NCBI GenBank assembly: GCA_916048095.2
Contig: OU696592.1
Coordinates: forward strand, 646,626-710,625
From: Sacculina carcini
Taxonomy: Eukaryota > Arthropoda > Thecostraca > Sacculinidae
Length of the DNA: 64,000 nt
Direction of reading: 5' to 3'
In this document: positions 9,087 through 21,031 of the stretch, in pieces
Numbering within the stretch: the stretch's first letter is position 1
Layout: every line of letters starts with the position of its first letter
Notes under the pieces: model-generated
What the model saw: only the letters and a program-made list of their open reading frames with translations
Databases searched by the model: none
What the model was told of the DNA's origin: nothing
Position numbers and translations under genes: made by a program

Positions 9087-12000
9087 TGTTCTCCTTGGTC
9101 GAGACTCCTAAGTTTGATCGAGAGCCACGAAGGCGCATTGTTGTATGGGCGAATTGCTGAAATATATCCGAAGTATGAAGGTTACTCATTGTATCAGGAG
9201 GTAAGCCGATTTTTGACAGCCGAACAAGACTTGAAGAAGCATAAGAATGACTTCGCAAGTGTCTAGAAGCTTCTCCCATCACTTGCAATAGCAGTGGTTT
9301 TGGAGAATCATGAAAAGACAATGAAGTTAACCTTCAGTCAACAGATGAGAAGACTTGACTCCTGGCTAATGAATACTCAGTTGTATCGATTTATGATGTC
9401 GCCTGTTGGAACTGATGTGGAAGCGAGAATGCGATTGGAGTTGGGCGGCCTCTGGAAGTCGTTCGGCTTCCCTGTTGTGAACTCGAATGCAACTGCAGAA
9501 GATTTGAAGAAAAGGATGACGGAGCCACCTGTTGTTGAGGAATCAATTGCGACCGAAACCCGTAATATGTTCCGAAAAGTGTTCTGTCGATCATACTTCT
9601 CGCGATTCAGCAAATGGCCAAAGTGCTTACTGCTGCCTGGGGTACGGCGAGACATAGAACGATCGGTTCTAGGAGGGAAATGGCTTGAGACCAACAGTGA
9701 CGCATGGTCGTCGTCCGATTTTGACTATGTCCTGTTAGAGAAGAATCTGACATGTGATTCTTCAGACATGTCAGATCTGCTTACAGACAAAGCGATTTGT
9801 ACAGGACGCGATGATACAATCACAGGGTTTGACAGATATGTGCACTCCATGATTCACGGATGTCGGCCCCCGAGCGGAAAGGTAGAGAGTCCCGTGTTTG
9901 AGTAAGTATTTATGTGAGGCTAATTTGTCCGTAAAGGAAGTACTCGAGATGATTGAGAACGGGAGAATACCTTACGAATGGCGGATCATGATTGCGATCT
10001 TAAAGAAAAAAGAGGCCAAGATTGAAAACGCCAGATGCTTTTGTAAGCTGACACAAGAGCTCAGAATCTATCAGACCTCGACAGAACGAAACATAGCGGT
10101 AAATGTGTTTCCCTTCATCAGGCACCAGTAGATGACCATGTCCGAGAAGGTCCTTCTCGACACACTGCGCTATGACCGCACCTTTCGGCACAGAAGAACC
10201 AAAATACGGATTTATGAGCCTGGATTATTCTCGCTGGTGCCTCTCGATGTCGCATGATTCATGCTCATCTTTGTTCGTGGAGCTTGACGCACTATTTGGA
10301 CTAAAACGAGTGTTTAGTTTTTCTCAAATCTTCCCATACTTATGTATGGTCGTTGTACAGGACCGATTCAGACCACCGAGGTTTGATGGTGATGAGCCGA
10401 TTGACGGTCCGCGGGTGTGGAGGGCTCCAACACGGTGGATGGAGGGCATGCGGCAGAAAGGCTGGACCCTTCACACCCAGTGTACTATTCTGACCGTAGC
10501 TGAGGAGCGTGGGACAAACGCAACACTGTTGGGTCAAGGCGACAACCAAATCATAGTCATCGAGATTCCGCCTCAGAACGTACTCCAGCGCCTTGGTCAA
10601 ACTGTTCATGACTTCATCTCCGCATTCGTCTTGAGCCTCTCAGAGCGCTCATCTAAGCTCGGCATGACTCTGAAGCCCGACGAGACCTGGCTCTCGACCG
10701 TGCTTTTTGAATATAGCAAGTCCTATCACTTCAGAGGCGCGGCCGTGAATTCAGCGTTAAAGCGGGCTTCCAGATTGAACTCCGACAGTAACGATGGAAT
10801 CCACACATTTTCACATAGAATCTCTTCAATCTCTTCGGCCGGCATGACGGTGGCGAGTGTTGACCTGACTCCTCATTGTGGCCAACACCTCTTAACACTG
10901 ATCGAGTGTTCAGACATTCTGTGGGATAACTGTTGTGCAGGCTGGAATGAACTTGATGTATGGGCGTTATTGTGTGTTCCCTCATGTGTCGGCGGATTGC
11001 CAGTAATGAACCTGAGTGATTTTATGCACAGAGGGAAGACGGACCAGTTGACAGACTGCATATCATGGCTTATGTTTTTATCTAATCATGACAGTGATAT
11101 ATTTGCGTCAATTTCGAAGCTGGCGGATGGATGCCCCTTCGTCGAGGCGTGATTTGGAATTGTTATTAATCAACCCGTTCGCATTGAGTCTGTCGGTACC
11201 GCACACAGATGAGAATGTCATCAGGAGGAGGGTAAAAGAGAACCCACCCGTGATCGTCAAGAATCCAGGCATCGTGAACTTTTCACTAGAATCATCACGC
11301 CAGAGACAAGAACATGTAACAGACCTGCTCAAGCTGAACCCATTCAACCCACGAGTGGCAGCCCATTTGTTCAAGCTATCCAATGTGGTGCTGGGGGATA
11401 AGGTTGTTGGGCAGTATAGCACATCGCGAACAGTGCGTCAGACACTTGAGAGAAGTCAAGGCAGCGATGTGTCCGAAACCGACTTTGGACTGCTCGTTGA
11501 CTCGATGGATTCGACTCTCCATGCATACGTGGAATATCGTTGCAACCAATGTTATTCAAAAACAGTTGAGGAGCTGTTATTAAACCCAACATCAACTTGT
11601 AGTCACTCCATTACTCAGCACCTGCGAGTAAAGTAATGGGGCATTGAGCTCGAGGGAGTTACGATGCCGTCTACCGTTGATAAGTGCCTACTTGCAAGAT
11701 GGAACTGGCCAGATTGATCCTAGCTCGTCTATACAAATCACGGTTGATGATGGACCAGGAAAGTTGAGTTCGAGAGGAAAGCACAGGCCATATGTGGGAC
11801 CAATGACCACGATGCGCACGAGGCGGTCTAATTTGGCAATCATGGACAATACCTCAATGGTCTCGTCTCTCAAGCAGATCACTGACATGATGTCATGGGT
11901 AGTAGATGACAACTCCAATCTTTCGGCTTTGTTGTTAAAATTGTGTGCTGAGAAAACCACTGTTCCGATAGCTGACCTGTTACGTATGACGAGAAAAGTT

Positions 12001-12514
12001 GTTGGAGGATCGATTCAACACCGGCTCCTTGATGATGCATCATCACATGGTGCTATGATTAATAGCTTATACAATTACAGCACCCATTGTACTATCGTCA
12101 CAAACACTGCCGTGAGGTTCGCCAAACAAACGACAGATTACACACTCTGTTTTCAGGCGGCTATCTTGTGCGGACTGTCCAGGTGTTCCATGCTTGAGTA
12201 TGAGGGGGTTGGATACATCGGGACGTTGGGCTCTGTGCTTCTCCTGTCGAGAGTGCACTGTTGAAGTTGGACGATCGAGATTTGATTTACCCGAGCGGCC
12301 GACTTACACAGGTTTGGTGCCGAGAATGCAAATAACTGAGATTGCGATTTCGGGGTCCGACAACAATGAGACGGCTGAGGTAGTTGATGCTCCTATAGGA
12401 ATAGCCTACTACGTGGCAGAAAAGTGGACGTCTCACATGATGAACTGGGAGTCTCGTCACCTGCAGTGTCGACTTAACTTCTCCAACAAGCTCTCTGCTG
12501 CCGAGTTTCGTTAA
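9087..12514 (+). pseudogene. Endogenous negative-strand RNA virus L-like gene, multiply frameshifted
   Basis: At least six open segments in changing phases (9294-9905, 9898-10131, 10172-11152, 11088-11636, 11644-12264, 12194-12514) are colinear with the large polymerase of Mononegavirales/Jingchuvirales. Landmarks in order are a GLWKSFGFPVV block, a charged segment containing ARCFCKLTQELR, DYSRW (motif A region), MRQKGWT, the catalytic GQGDNQ at about 10540, FRGAAVNSALKRASR, and in the capping domain a WGIELEGVTMPS-like block and GGSIQHR (PRNTase HR motif, about 12005). The N-terminus and the methyltransferase end are missing. Multiple frameshifts mean it cannot encode a working enzyme. The exact family cannot be settled by eye. 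Confidence 0.85.
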
Positions 12515-12960
12515 CCTTACCGAGATGAGATTGATTGACATGGAAACATGCTTTCATGCCCTCGCCTTGTACCTCCTTGAGTGAGTGGGTGATGTTCCAC
12601 GGGTGATGGCGTTGCTCAGCAAGCCATCATTTTTCGGAGACAGTGACTCACCGATATTCCAGTTCTCCTTGGAGAATATGTTAGGGCGTAAATATTGCAC
12701 TCCTGAACGCGTCAACACAACAAAAACACATAAACACAATGCCAAAACATATACGCATAAATACATCTCAAACACTAGGTTGACATCGGATAAATGGCGA
12801 TGCCTACTCTGTGTTTGACAAACTCTGTCTATGTTTTGCAGCGGCCAAAAAAATATCTTGTATCGCGTACGATGACCTGCGCTGATTACGATCTGGGGAA
12901 CTAGATAAGATCGACGACCTGCCTGCATCATCGGCCGAGCCTGGATCTCATCGTGTGACA
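12515..12960. other. Non-coding spacer
   Basis: Between the L-like remnant and a decayed LINE. Contains a short A/C-rich stretch at about 12715-12760. No gene seen. Confidence 0.4.
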
Positions 12961-15123
12961 GCTTCGTGCAGCGGAATCACCCATCCGGCTAAGTGTTTTT
13001 CTTGTGCTCTGTGGAATTTTAGATCTGTTCGCCCTAAAATTTATCTTCTTAATTCACACTCTTAATGCACTATGCTATATTTTGTATTGTAGAGTATTGG
13101 CTTTGTCCTGCTAAAATTCCTTCGTTTAATAGTTTGCTTCCTCCCAATTTTAATGCTATTCATTCCTGTAGGGACCTCACCAGCTCTTCTAAATTATATG
13201 GTGGTGGGCTTAAGATCGTGCTCAACACATCTATGTTTGAGTTGAAATCTATACATATTCCTGTTGATATTTCTTCGTTTGAATTTATTTGTGGTGATGT
13301 TTCTGGTTCAAATTCAATCCGTTTGTTTTGTTGTAGTGTATCGTGCTCATTCGCCTTCTAGCTCCAAATTTCTTGATGAATTTTCGGCTCTCATCGACTA
13401 CTTGGTTCCCATTTACTCTTGTAATATTATTTTGTGTGGTGACTTTAATCTATGGGTTGATTCTCCTCTTTTGAAAGCATGTTCCTCCAACTTCATTAGC
13501 TAAATAAAATCCATAAGCTTGCATAATCACAATTCCATTCCTACTCATATTCATGGTCACTCTTTAGATCTAGTACTATCTAGTACTATGATCACTCTTG
13601 ATTGTGGATTAATACACTTGATAGTGTGGATTAATACACTTGCTTGACTAGATTGACTCTTCAGTTATTGTTATAGATGTTCATGTTTTCCACTTTATTC
13701 CTCTATGTCCGATCACTTTATGATTGAGTTCTTAGCGTTTTAGCCATTCTGTTCAAAAATTAGCAAATTTATTTCTTATCTTGACTATACCTCAGTTGAT
13801 ATTGATGCCCGCTACGTAGACCTGTCTACTCACCTTACCCAGATCAGCCTTGAACATCTGCATCCTAATCATATTTTCAATTCTCTCTCCTCTATTCTTT
13901 CTGACAATAGGATAACTCATGTGCCGATTAGGACAAAAATCATTGCTGCTGCAACTCACGCTCCTTGGTTTGACCACTCTCTTCAAATATCCAAAACTTC
14001 CCTTCGACTTTCTGAGCGACAATGGCGCAGGTTGAAGGACTTTTCCTCTTGGCAAGCCTCTTGATCAGCTCGGCGTCATCATCATAGTATCATCATCATT
14101 GTGAATCAGCCAAATCTTCTATTTACAAGTCCAAAATCCTAAACTGCACTTCTAAAAAACTCTGGAATATGCTCAATTATCTCCTTAGCAACACCTCACA
14201 TATCACTCTTCCTAGCACAGATCTTGACACTCTTGCCTCTCGTTTCATTGACTTTTTCATAATAAAAATGTAAATATAGTTTCCTATCTTTCTCCGGATC
14301 CTTTAGATTCTCCCAGTTCTCCTGTTGTGATCTTTACATCTTTTCAATTGATTTCTGTTTCTGATTGTGCCTGTATCATTCGCCGTAGTACACTCAATTC
14401 GTCTCACTTAGATCCCATCGCCTATAATCGTGTACCTTAACTCGGTACTCCGTTGTTTCCTTTTACTACTTACTTCATCAATTCCTGTTTTATTTCTGTT
14501 GAATTCTCTGCCTCTAAGGTCGCTTGCATTTTGCCAATATTGAAAAAAGCTGGCCTCGACTGCAATAATTTGCGTAATTACCGTCCGATCTCCCGCATAC
14601 CTTGGTTGTCTAAAGTGTTAGAAATGGCTGCCTACCTTCAGATATCACACTTCCTTGAATCCTTCGATTTTTTCCTTCCTGAACAATCTGGTTCTCGGTT
14701 ATCTCATTCCACAGAAACTTCGCTGCTTTATATTTATACTGTTCTGAAATCCACGCTTTCTGGTCAGTAAGCGGTATTGATTCAGCTAAACTTCTCAGCT
14801 GCTTTCGATACTGTCAATCACTCGATCCTCATCCATACCTTACGCGATCTAGGTATAGGTGGTAGAGTAAATTCTTTTTTCCAATCCTATTTATCTGGTA
14901 GACAGCAGTATGTTGACCTTCCTGGTTCCTCTCCTAGTGAGCTTCGTCTGGGGTTCCTCTCCTGTCTGGGGTGCCTCAGAGTTCTGTTCTTGGTCCTCTT
15001 TAATTTAATGTATATTTTACTCCTTTAGGCAAATTACTTCGCTCAACCGTTTCTTCGTTCCAGATATTCGCTGACGATGTTCAAATACTGTTGATATCTG
15101 ATTCTTGGTCTTCCGTGCACCAG
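12961..15123 (+). mobile_element. Decayed L2/CR1-like LINE (ORF2 remnants)
   Basis: Broken segments in the correct order cover an ORF2: endonuclease pieces WNFRSVRPKIYLLN (about 13015) and IILCGDFNLWVD (about 13430), then RT pieces LRNYRPIS (about 14575), LNFSAAFDTVNHSIL (motif A, about 14785), YLSGRQQYV (about 14890) and FADD (about 15070). Multiple stops and frameshifts. It ends abruptly at 15123, where a different sequence begins. Same superfamily as the LINEs at 18.1-20.1 kb and 22.4-26.0 kb. Confidence 0.8.
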
Positions 15124-15936
15124 TGTGTAAGACTATGTGCGTGTTGCATTGTGGTGACCTTGCGGTCCGTAAATAATGAGGTCGTGCACAAATAGGAGAT
15201 AGAGAATGGTGTAGGCGACGCTAGCGAGAACTATATAAGCACAGAAATTCTCACGAGACAGACGGACAGACAGGAGAGACAGACTAGCAGAGATACAGGC
15301 AGAACGGGAGAACAGATAGGATAGAACACCAAACATAACGTTAGGACCGATAGAGTTAGGAACTGCAACTTTCAATATCACGACGAAATACATTGTTTCA
15401 ACAAACAACTGTTTGGAATCGGACATCAAGCGTTATCGCGGCGCACAACGTTAAGAGGCCTGCTTCACTAAAATCATAACAATATAACATTATAACAATA
15501 GCTTTACATATCTAGAACTAACTAGTTTGATATCCAAGCCTGGCCATACATCTGTGGCCCCAGACAATCTTCATTACGAGTTATTAAAACATGCGCCACC
15601 ATCTTATATTAGTCATGTTTATCATTTTTATTCTAGTTTGGACTTCGGAGACCTCTATGAGGTAGGATACTACCTCATAGAAGTGCACCTGTAAATTGTA
15701 AGTGCACCTGTGTCAAGTTGCTGAGCGCGCCGCAGCGTGCTTCTACCCTTTGTATGTAAAGTAAAGTAAAGTAAATGAATTTGCCAGTCATCATAACATG
15801 TACACAATAAAGAAAGATAAAGCAATATATGTGGCGCATGTCCATTAAGCCGAAGCTCCTGATGGACATTTAGGATCAATATATAGATACATGAACAATT
15901 ATACACGCACAACACATACACAAACACTTATACGCT
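15124..15936. other. Non-coding DNA, possible solo LTR at the left end
   Basis: Starting TGTGTAAGAC at 15124 there is about 320 bp with a TATATAAGC box (about 15233) followed by GA-rich sequence, reaching GCGCACA at about 15447. This is the look of a solo LTR that cut off the LINE at 15123, but I find no convincing target duplication or second copy. The rest, to 15936, is non-coding with a short (GTAAA)n-like run at about 15758. Confidence 0.25.
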
Positions 15937-17393
15937 TGTGAGGTATTTTAAAAACATCCTGGCGGTTTTGCGATGTGACGCGGAATTGACGTTTGCGAAG
16001 CTAGGGGCGTGTTCATGTTTACTTTGTGCCTATTGCGTTACAGCTCGAGCGGTAGTTGGCGAGCGGGTGGGTCGCTAATGATGTATAAAAATATTCCTTA
16101 GAGCGGTATGCAGAGAATTTGGCATAAATAAGCGAAGATCGAGTCCTTACCACCCACAGGGTGATGGGTTGGCCGAAAGAGCGATACAGACTTTGAAACA
16201 GACACTGAGGTGTATTCTGTTGGAGCAGGGAAAGAGTGTGAGTGAGTGGCCGGAGGTTCTTCGAGAGACCATTTTTCACATCAATAATGTGGAAAACAAG
16301 ACCACAAACACAGTCCTAACACAGTGATGTTTGGAACTGTTTTGCGGTCGCCTGAAACGACTAAAGTCGACGAAGAGGCCCCGTGTGATTTGGACGATTT
16401 TGTCACTAGCTTTCAAGCGACTCAACTCAACTTGTACAACGAGGTAAACGACAAGAGTGAAAAATCTCGACAGGAATACAAGAGACAGTTTGACCAAGGA
16501 AAAGCCGACGCTCAGGAGCGAGGAATTAGGGTTGGAGATTGGGTATTAACGAAGAACGAACAGCGCAGCGGACTGGATCCAACGCACGTCGGTCCATTCC
16601 AGGTGGTGCAAGCCCGTGGGGTAAATGTGTTCGTCAAAAAGGCAGACAGCGGCGAAGCTCCACACTGCGTGCATATTGATCGGTGTAAGACGGTCCCATC
16701 CGTTAAAGACCCAGAGCATCAAGCGATCCCTCCCGGTGAGGTAAATGGGCGGACGTTGGCACCTCCCACGGGCCATTGGCAGAGCAGGCCGGACACCGAA
16801 GTGGAACATGGTGGCGGTGCGGTAAGCCAATCAACTCCCGCGGACGTTGGCCTCGACCGACCGAGGTGTTCGGACTCCCAGCGCACCGAGGGAGATGAGG
16901 ACGGCCATGCATCTGACCCTCTACAATTTCTGCCGTACCGATCACGCTCGGGACGGGTCGTTAGAAGAAATCCGCGGTATGCGTAAAAGTAACATGGGGG
17001 GAAGTGATGTGAGGTATTTTAAAACATCCTGGCGGTTTTGCGATGTGACGCGGAATTGACGTTTGCGAAGCTAGGGGCGTGTTTATGTCTACTTTGTGCC
17101 TATTGCGTTACAGCTCGAGCGGTAGTTGGCGGGCGGGTGGGTCGCTAATGATGTATAAATAATATTGGCGGTCAAGCATGTATATTGTATCTCACGTTAT
17201 CTCACGTTATTGTGTCTCACGCATGTATATTGTATCTCTTGTGGTTTTTCATGTGTATGGGATCGTCCAGTGCCCTACTTGTGTAATCTATTATGCGCCC
17301 TACTTGTATATTCCCTTTGCTGTTTCACAGGCTATTGTTTCGGTTAATATTTTGGTTTTCTCGATGCAGATTGCAATAAAGGCCTGACACACT
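15937..17393 (+). mobile_element. Internally deleted Ty3/gypsy-type LTR retrotransposon
   Basis: A direct repeat of about 160 bp occurs at 15937-16097 and 17008-17166, with few differences, both starting TGTGAGGTATTTT. Between them lie an integrase remnant and a polypurine tract (GGGGGGAAGTGA, 16996-17007) directly before the right LTR. The left LTR joins straight into integrase, so the rest of the LTR, PBS, gag, protease and RT are deleted. The right LTR probably extends to about 17393 (AATAAAGGCCTGACACA), giving an LTR of about 385 bp; this end is an estimate. The flanks share ACACTTATAC, but offset from the termini, so I do not call a target duplication. Confidence 0.8.
16101..16986 (+). 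pseudogene. Ty3/gypsy integrase C-terminal fragment
   Basis: The segment at 16101-16326 encodes the end of the catalytic core, with SPYHPQGDGLAERAIQTL carrying the third acidic residue of the DDE triad, and WPEVLRETIFHINN. After a stop at 16324-16326 an overlapping frame from 16324 continues to 16986 with the GPF-type domain (HVGPFQVV) and a basic tail (RSRSGRVVRRNPRYA) typical of the last residues of gypsy pol. The first two DDE residues are gone with the internal deletion. Confidence 0.8.
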
Positions 17394-17519
17394 TATACAT
17401 ACATACATACATGTTTGCATACACATGTGATTCATCTTCATCAATGCGATGGCTGTCAGTCGCAACAACCACCGGGCACTATTGCTGCTGCTCAAGCTGT
17501 TGTTGGCGAAAGTGTTATG

Positions 17520-17680
17520 ACGTAAGTCATATGACGAGTTGTTCGAAAAAAACATTGGAGCGCATGGTGGCACACAGGCTGTCGTACCTGGTAGACACTC
17601 ACCATATCATGGACGAGCACCAGAGCGCCTTCCGCCCAGATTCTGCTTCCATTGAGTGGTGTAGTGGCCATCGTGTGTAG
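17520..17680 (+). pseudogene. Non-LTR reverse transcriptase fragment
   Basis: One open stretch encodes SCSKKTLERMVAHRLSYLVD followed by EHQSAFRPDSA, the recognisable K-ERM-...-R---Y...Q-GFR block just before RT motif A in Jockey/I-group elements. It is different from the L2/CR1-like copies nearby. It is a short isolated fragment; the motif A aspartate is not reached. Confidence 0.65.
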
Positions 17681-18120
17681 ATTGGATGCGGTGCGCGGGT
17701 ACTTTCCTTCACCATACTTGAGCTAGGGATTAGCGATGCCTTCTACGCCTGCCTCTGCCCCTGAGCGCACCTGCTCCTGTGATGATTCATTGCATCATTC
17801 ATTCATTCATAGGGGCGTTTATCGAATGTGAAGGATTTCGTGTGTGTCTTCATGCTTCCTGTGCTCGACTCACCACCGCTGCCTACAATCATGTGAGAAA
17901 ACACAAACTCTTCCGGATTTGCTCTACATTCATGGCTCATTATCGCTCATCCAGAGAGTCTTCACTCTCTGAAAAGAGACTGGCTGAAATTATTGACTGT
18001 CGCCTCTCCGTCCTTAGATAGGACCAGTTCCACCGCATAAGCACTGACACTGTCACGCCAGTCGCCGCGGTGCCTCATCCCGAATACAATAGACAGCTAC
18101 AAAAACGCACAATGTAAACA
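17681..18120. other. Non-coding spacer
   Basis: No gene recognised; includes a short (ATTC)n run at about 17795-17808. Confidence 0.4.
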
Positions 18121-20085
18121 GGGTCAACTCCCAACTGTAACAAAAGCATCGTACGCCGTGGTTGTCAAGTCTCGGGGCAAGGCGACTATTGACGCCAAAA
18201 TGGTCGCCCCTGTGTTGAGGGATGTGCCGGTGACATCGTCTCGACCGGCGTATTTGTTGTGCACTGCAGCTCTGCAACTGACGCAGAACGGGCCGCTGGA
18301 CGTCTTCTCAGCGAGCTGTCGAATGCTGAGGTCAACCGCCCGTCGTCTACGTCGCTGCTACCGAAAGTGAATGTCGCCCATGTGCCAACGGACATCGCGC
18401 TCCAAGCATTTGTACAGTCGCTTAGGCTAAAAATGCCGCTCTCGCCAACACCACCGATGAAGACGTGCAGCTCCTGTTCTTTACACGACCCCGTAACGGC
18501 ACGTCGCACGCGGTGCTCTCGGTGTCGCCGTCTGCCCGAGCGGCCATCAAAGCTGCCGGCGACCGGCTCTTCGTACAACTGCGGGTGTGCAAGTGTTCCG
18601 CACTGGGACACACTACTCTAAAATGTAACCACCCGGTGACCTGCGAGTACTGTGCCGGTGCCCATGACTTCGACATGTGACCGCTCTGCCCCATCGAAGT
18701 GTTGTAATTGCGCCCAAGCGGGTCGCGACTCTGGACACTCGGCACTTAGTAACCAATGCCCTTCTATTCTCTCTATCCGAAGTCACATTCGATCCCGCAC
18801 TGCAACGTCTGATCTCGCCATCACAAACACTGACTCTTCTATTGCCGTGTTGAGGGATCGTTCTGCATCTGCCTGACTAACCTCCGCCCGTGCTTTTACT
18901 TCATACCCTATCGGTTTTCTCAATGTTCGTTCTTGTAGACTTAAACCGGATTTCACCTCTTACCTGTGTTCCTTGTATCGTCTCTCTTTCCCATGTATAG
19001 TCGAGACTTGGCTATTTGATAGTGACGTCTCCTCCTTCTCTGCTCAGCTTCCTCTAAACTATAGCTTCATCTATTTTTCACGTTATTCATATCCCAAATG
19101 TCGCGGAGGTGGTATCGGCATTGTATATGACAAATTATTATCCTTCATCCTTATTCTTATGCCTGTAACTAATAATAGAATAATAGTAATGCGGGGATCA
19201 ATTTCAATATCCAAGTCCTGTCCTATCTCTGCCGATGATTTTCTTTCTCTTTTCACGAAAATCAGTACTGTTATTTCGAACTTATCTGTTTCTTTTACGC
19301 CACTGTCTCACATCGGTCCTATGATGTCTGTGAACTGATGACTTCTGTCAAAGTTTCTTTTTCTCCGTTTGATCTTCCAAATTTCAAGGCTGTATCTAAT
19401 TCTATTTTCTTCCGTGCTCCTTACTTTCTACATATTATATATTCATCTTTTCTCCATGGTGTCTTTCTTCCTGACAAACATGCTTCAGTCCGTCCTATAC
19501 TTAAAAAACCATTTCTCAACCCTGATATTCCTGATAATTACCGTCCTATTTCTCAGGTTTATTTGACTTCGAAACTTATCGAATCAGATGTTTTCATAGC
19601 TCCCCCTATTTGTAAATTCTTCTCTTGGCTGGTCTCAATCAGGTGTTCACTGATCTCACTCGACTGAATCAGTCCTTTCCGTCCTGGATCATACCTTTTC
19701 TAATGGCCAGTCGGTTATTGTCCTTCTTCTGAACCTTTCATCTGCCTTCGACCTTTTTGACTATATTATTCCGTTGACTGACCTTTCCTCACTGAGTTTT
19801 TCTGCTTCGGCTCTTTCTCTACTCTCCGATCGGTCGTTTTCTGCTTGTGTCGGATCTGCAAAGTCAGACGTTGCTTCTCTTACATCTGGTGTAATCAGGG
19901 ATCCATTATTGGTAGTGCTTTGTTTAACATTTATATGAGTTCGTTGTGTTCTTTTGTGGAGCGGCATTCTCTAGCCTGTCACATTTACACCGATGATGTG
20001 CAATTCTTCCTTCCTATACATTATCTTCAGTCTTCTTGTCTGTCTGATTTTATCTCTGATATCTCCCCTTGGGCAGCCTCTAGGC
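18121..20085 (+). mobile_element. Decayed L2/CR1-like LINE with ORF1 and ORF2 remnants
   Basis: ORF1 pieces at about 18150-18876 include an RRM-like region and paired CCHC-type knuckles (CKCSALGHTTLKC, CEYCAGAHDF, then CCNCAQAGRDSGHS) and the SIRSHIRSRTATSD block also present in the 25.8-kb copy. ORF1 ends at TGA 18874-18876 followed by CTA, and the same frame continues directly into endonuclease (IGFLNVRSC, VETWLFDSDV). ORF2 then has a deletion and frameshifts, with RT pieces KKPFLNPDIPDNYRPIS (about 19505), LSSAFDLFDY (about 19740) and HIYTDDVQFFLP (about 19985). A (CA)n-rich tail follows. Confidence 0.85.
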
Positions 20086-20089
20086 GTCT

Positions 20090-20250
20090 ACACAAACAGA
20101 CACACACACACACACAACAGGACCAGCATACACATTCGAACCAACTTATCAATTAACTTGCACACGTGTATGCACACGCACAAACTCACACACGCATACA
20201 TACCCTTTTACGCGCGGGTTGCTATCACTGGTGAGGTGTCGCTACAGTAA
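20090..20250. repeat. CA-rich low-complexity stretch
   Basis: Interrupted (CA)n from about 20090, immediately after the LINE remnant. Confidence 0.6.
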
Positions 20251-20372
20251 CCTCTGGTAACATCATTACCTTTTTAATAATTGTTTGTGTTGTTTTAGGT
20301 AGCTTATGGAAAAGTGACATTTAGGTGAGCAGGTAATTTTATTAACCTTTGACAGCGCCACTGATAACTTGC

Positions 20373-20527
20373 CTTGATGTTCAGCGCCAGAAAAGACAGC
20401 TGTGCAATGAACTGGAGAAAGGCCGAGTCGCGCTTCACGCTGTTGATTCTGCCAGTGTAGATCTTGATGAGAGGGTTGGTGACACCCCACAACAGTGCCA
20501 CCAACACCAGAGCGCCCACAGTACCAG
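20373..20527 (-). CDS. TMEM234: TMEM234 exon (first recognised), transmembrane helix 1; GC-AG donor
   Basis: The acceptor, a T-rich tract ending TTGTCACAG, precedes a 155-nt exon encoding GTVGALVLVALLWGVTNPLI and running to FLALNIK. This matches the N-terminal LVLVAALWGGTQPLLK...FLN region of TMEM234. The exon enters in phase 1, so a very short coding exon with the initiator Met must lie further right; I could not find it. It ends in phase 0 at AAG/GCAAGT, a GC-type donor with otherwise perfect U1 complementarity. The next exon is 3386-3452, across a 16.9-kb intron. Confidence 0.85.
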
Positions 20528-20736
20528 CTGTGACAATAAAAAAAGCATCACAGAAACGCTCAGCACGAGAAAACGGCGCCAAATATATGCAGGTGACATT
20601 TTATGACATAACTATGTTTGGAATATACAGGCGAGTCGTTTGAAATGTTTCCGATGCCAAACAGAACAACACGCACGACATCAGGGCAAGGACGGAAGTG
20701 ATGTACATTTGATATAGCGTATTTTCATTGTCTTGT

Positions 20737-20990
20737 AGGCGCGCGTGGGTATCACTGCCCCACACGCGCCTACACCATGACCAGACATGACAGACATGAC
20801 CAGACATCACACCATGACCACACTTAGAACAAGATTCAACACGCATTCACGCTCACACCGTGGTATACGGAAGCACACACACGGGCCTCACACCCACCGC
20901 AACAACCAATCAGCGGCGAGCCGGTCACCCGCTCGCCGCCGCGGGGCACGACCACTCGTCACACATACACACACCTATAAACACAGTAGA
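20737..20990 (+). repeat. Dispersed repeat with CCAATCAGCGGCGAGC core, copy 1
   Basis: Contains a GC hairpin (GTAGGCGCGCGTGGG...CCCCACACGCGCCTAC, 20736-20774) and, 110 bp on, a CCAATCAGCGGCGAGCCGGTCAC core (20906-20930). The reverse complement of 32940-33120 carries the same blocks in the same order at about 75% identity by eye. Confidence 0.7.
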
Positions 20991-21031
20991 CTAGACAAGG
21001 CGTAAACGCGAGCCACACACATACAAGGATG

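Noticed and set aside
15937..17400. ACACTTATAC on both sides of the gypsy remnant as a target duplication
   Set aside because: It is not adjacent to the TG end on the left and lies in CA/TA-rich sequence on the right; chance is likely.
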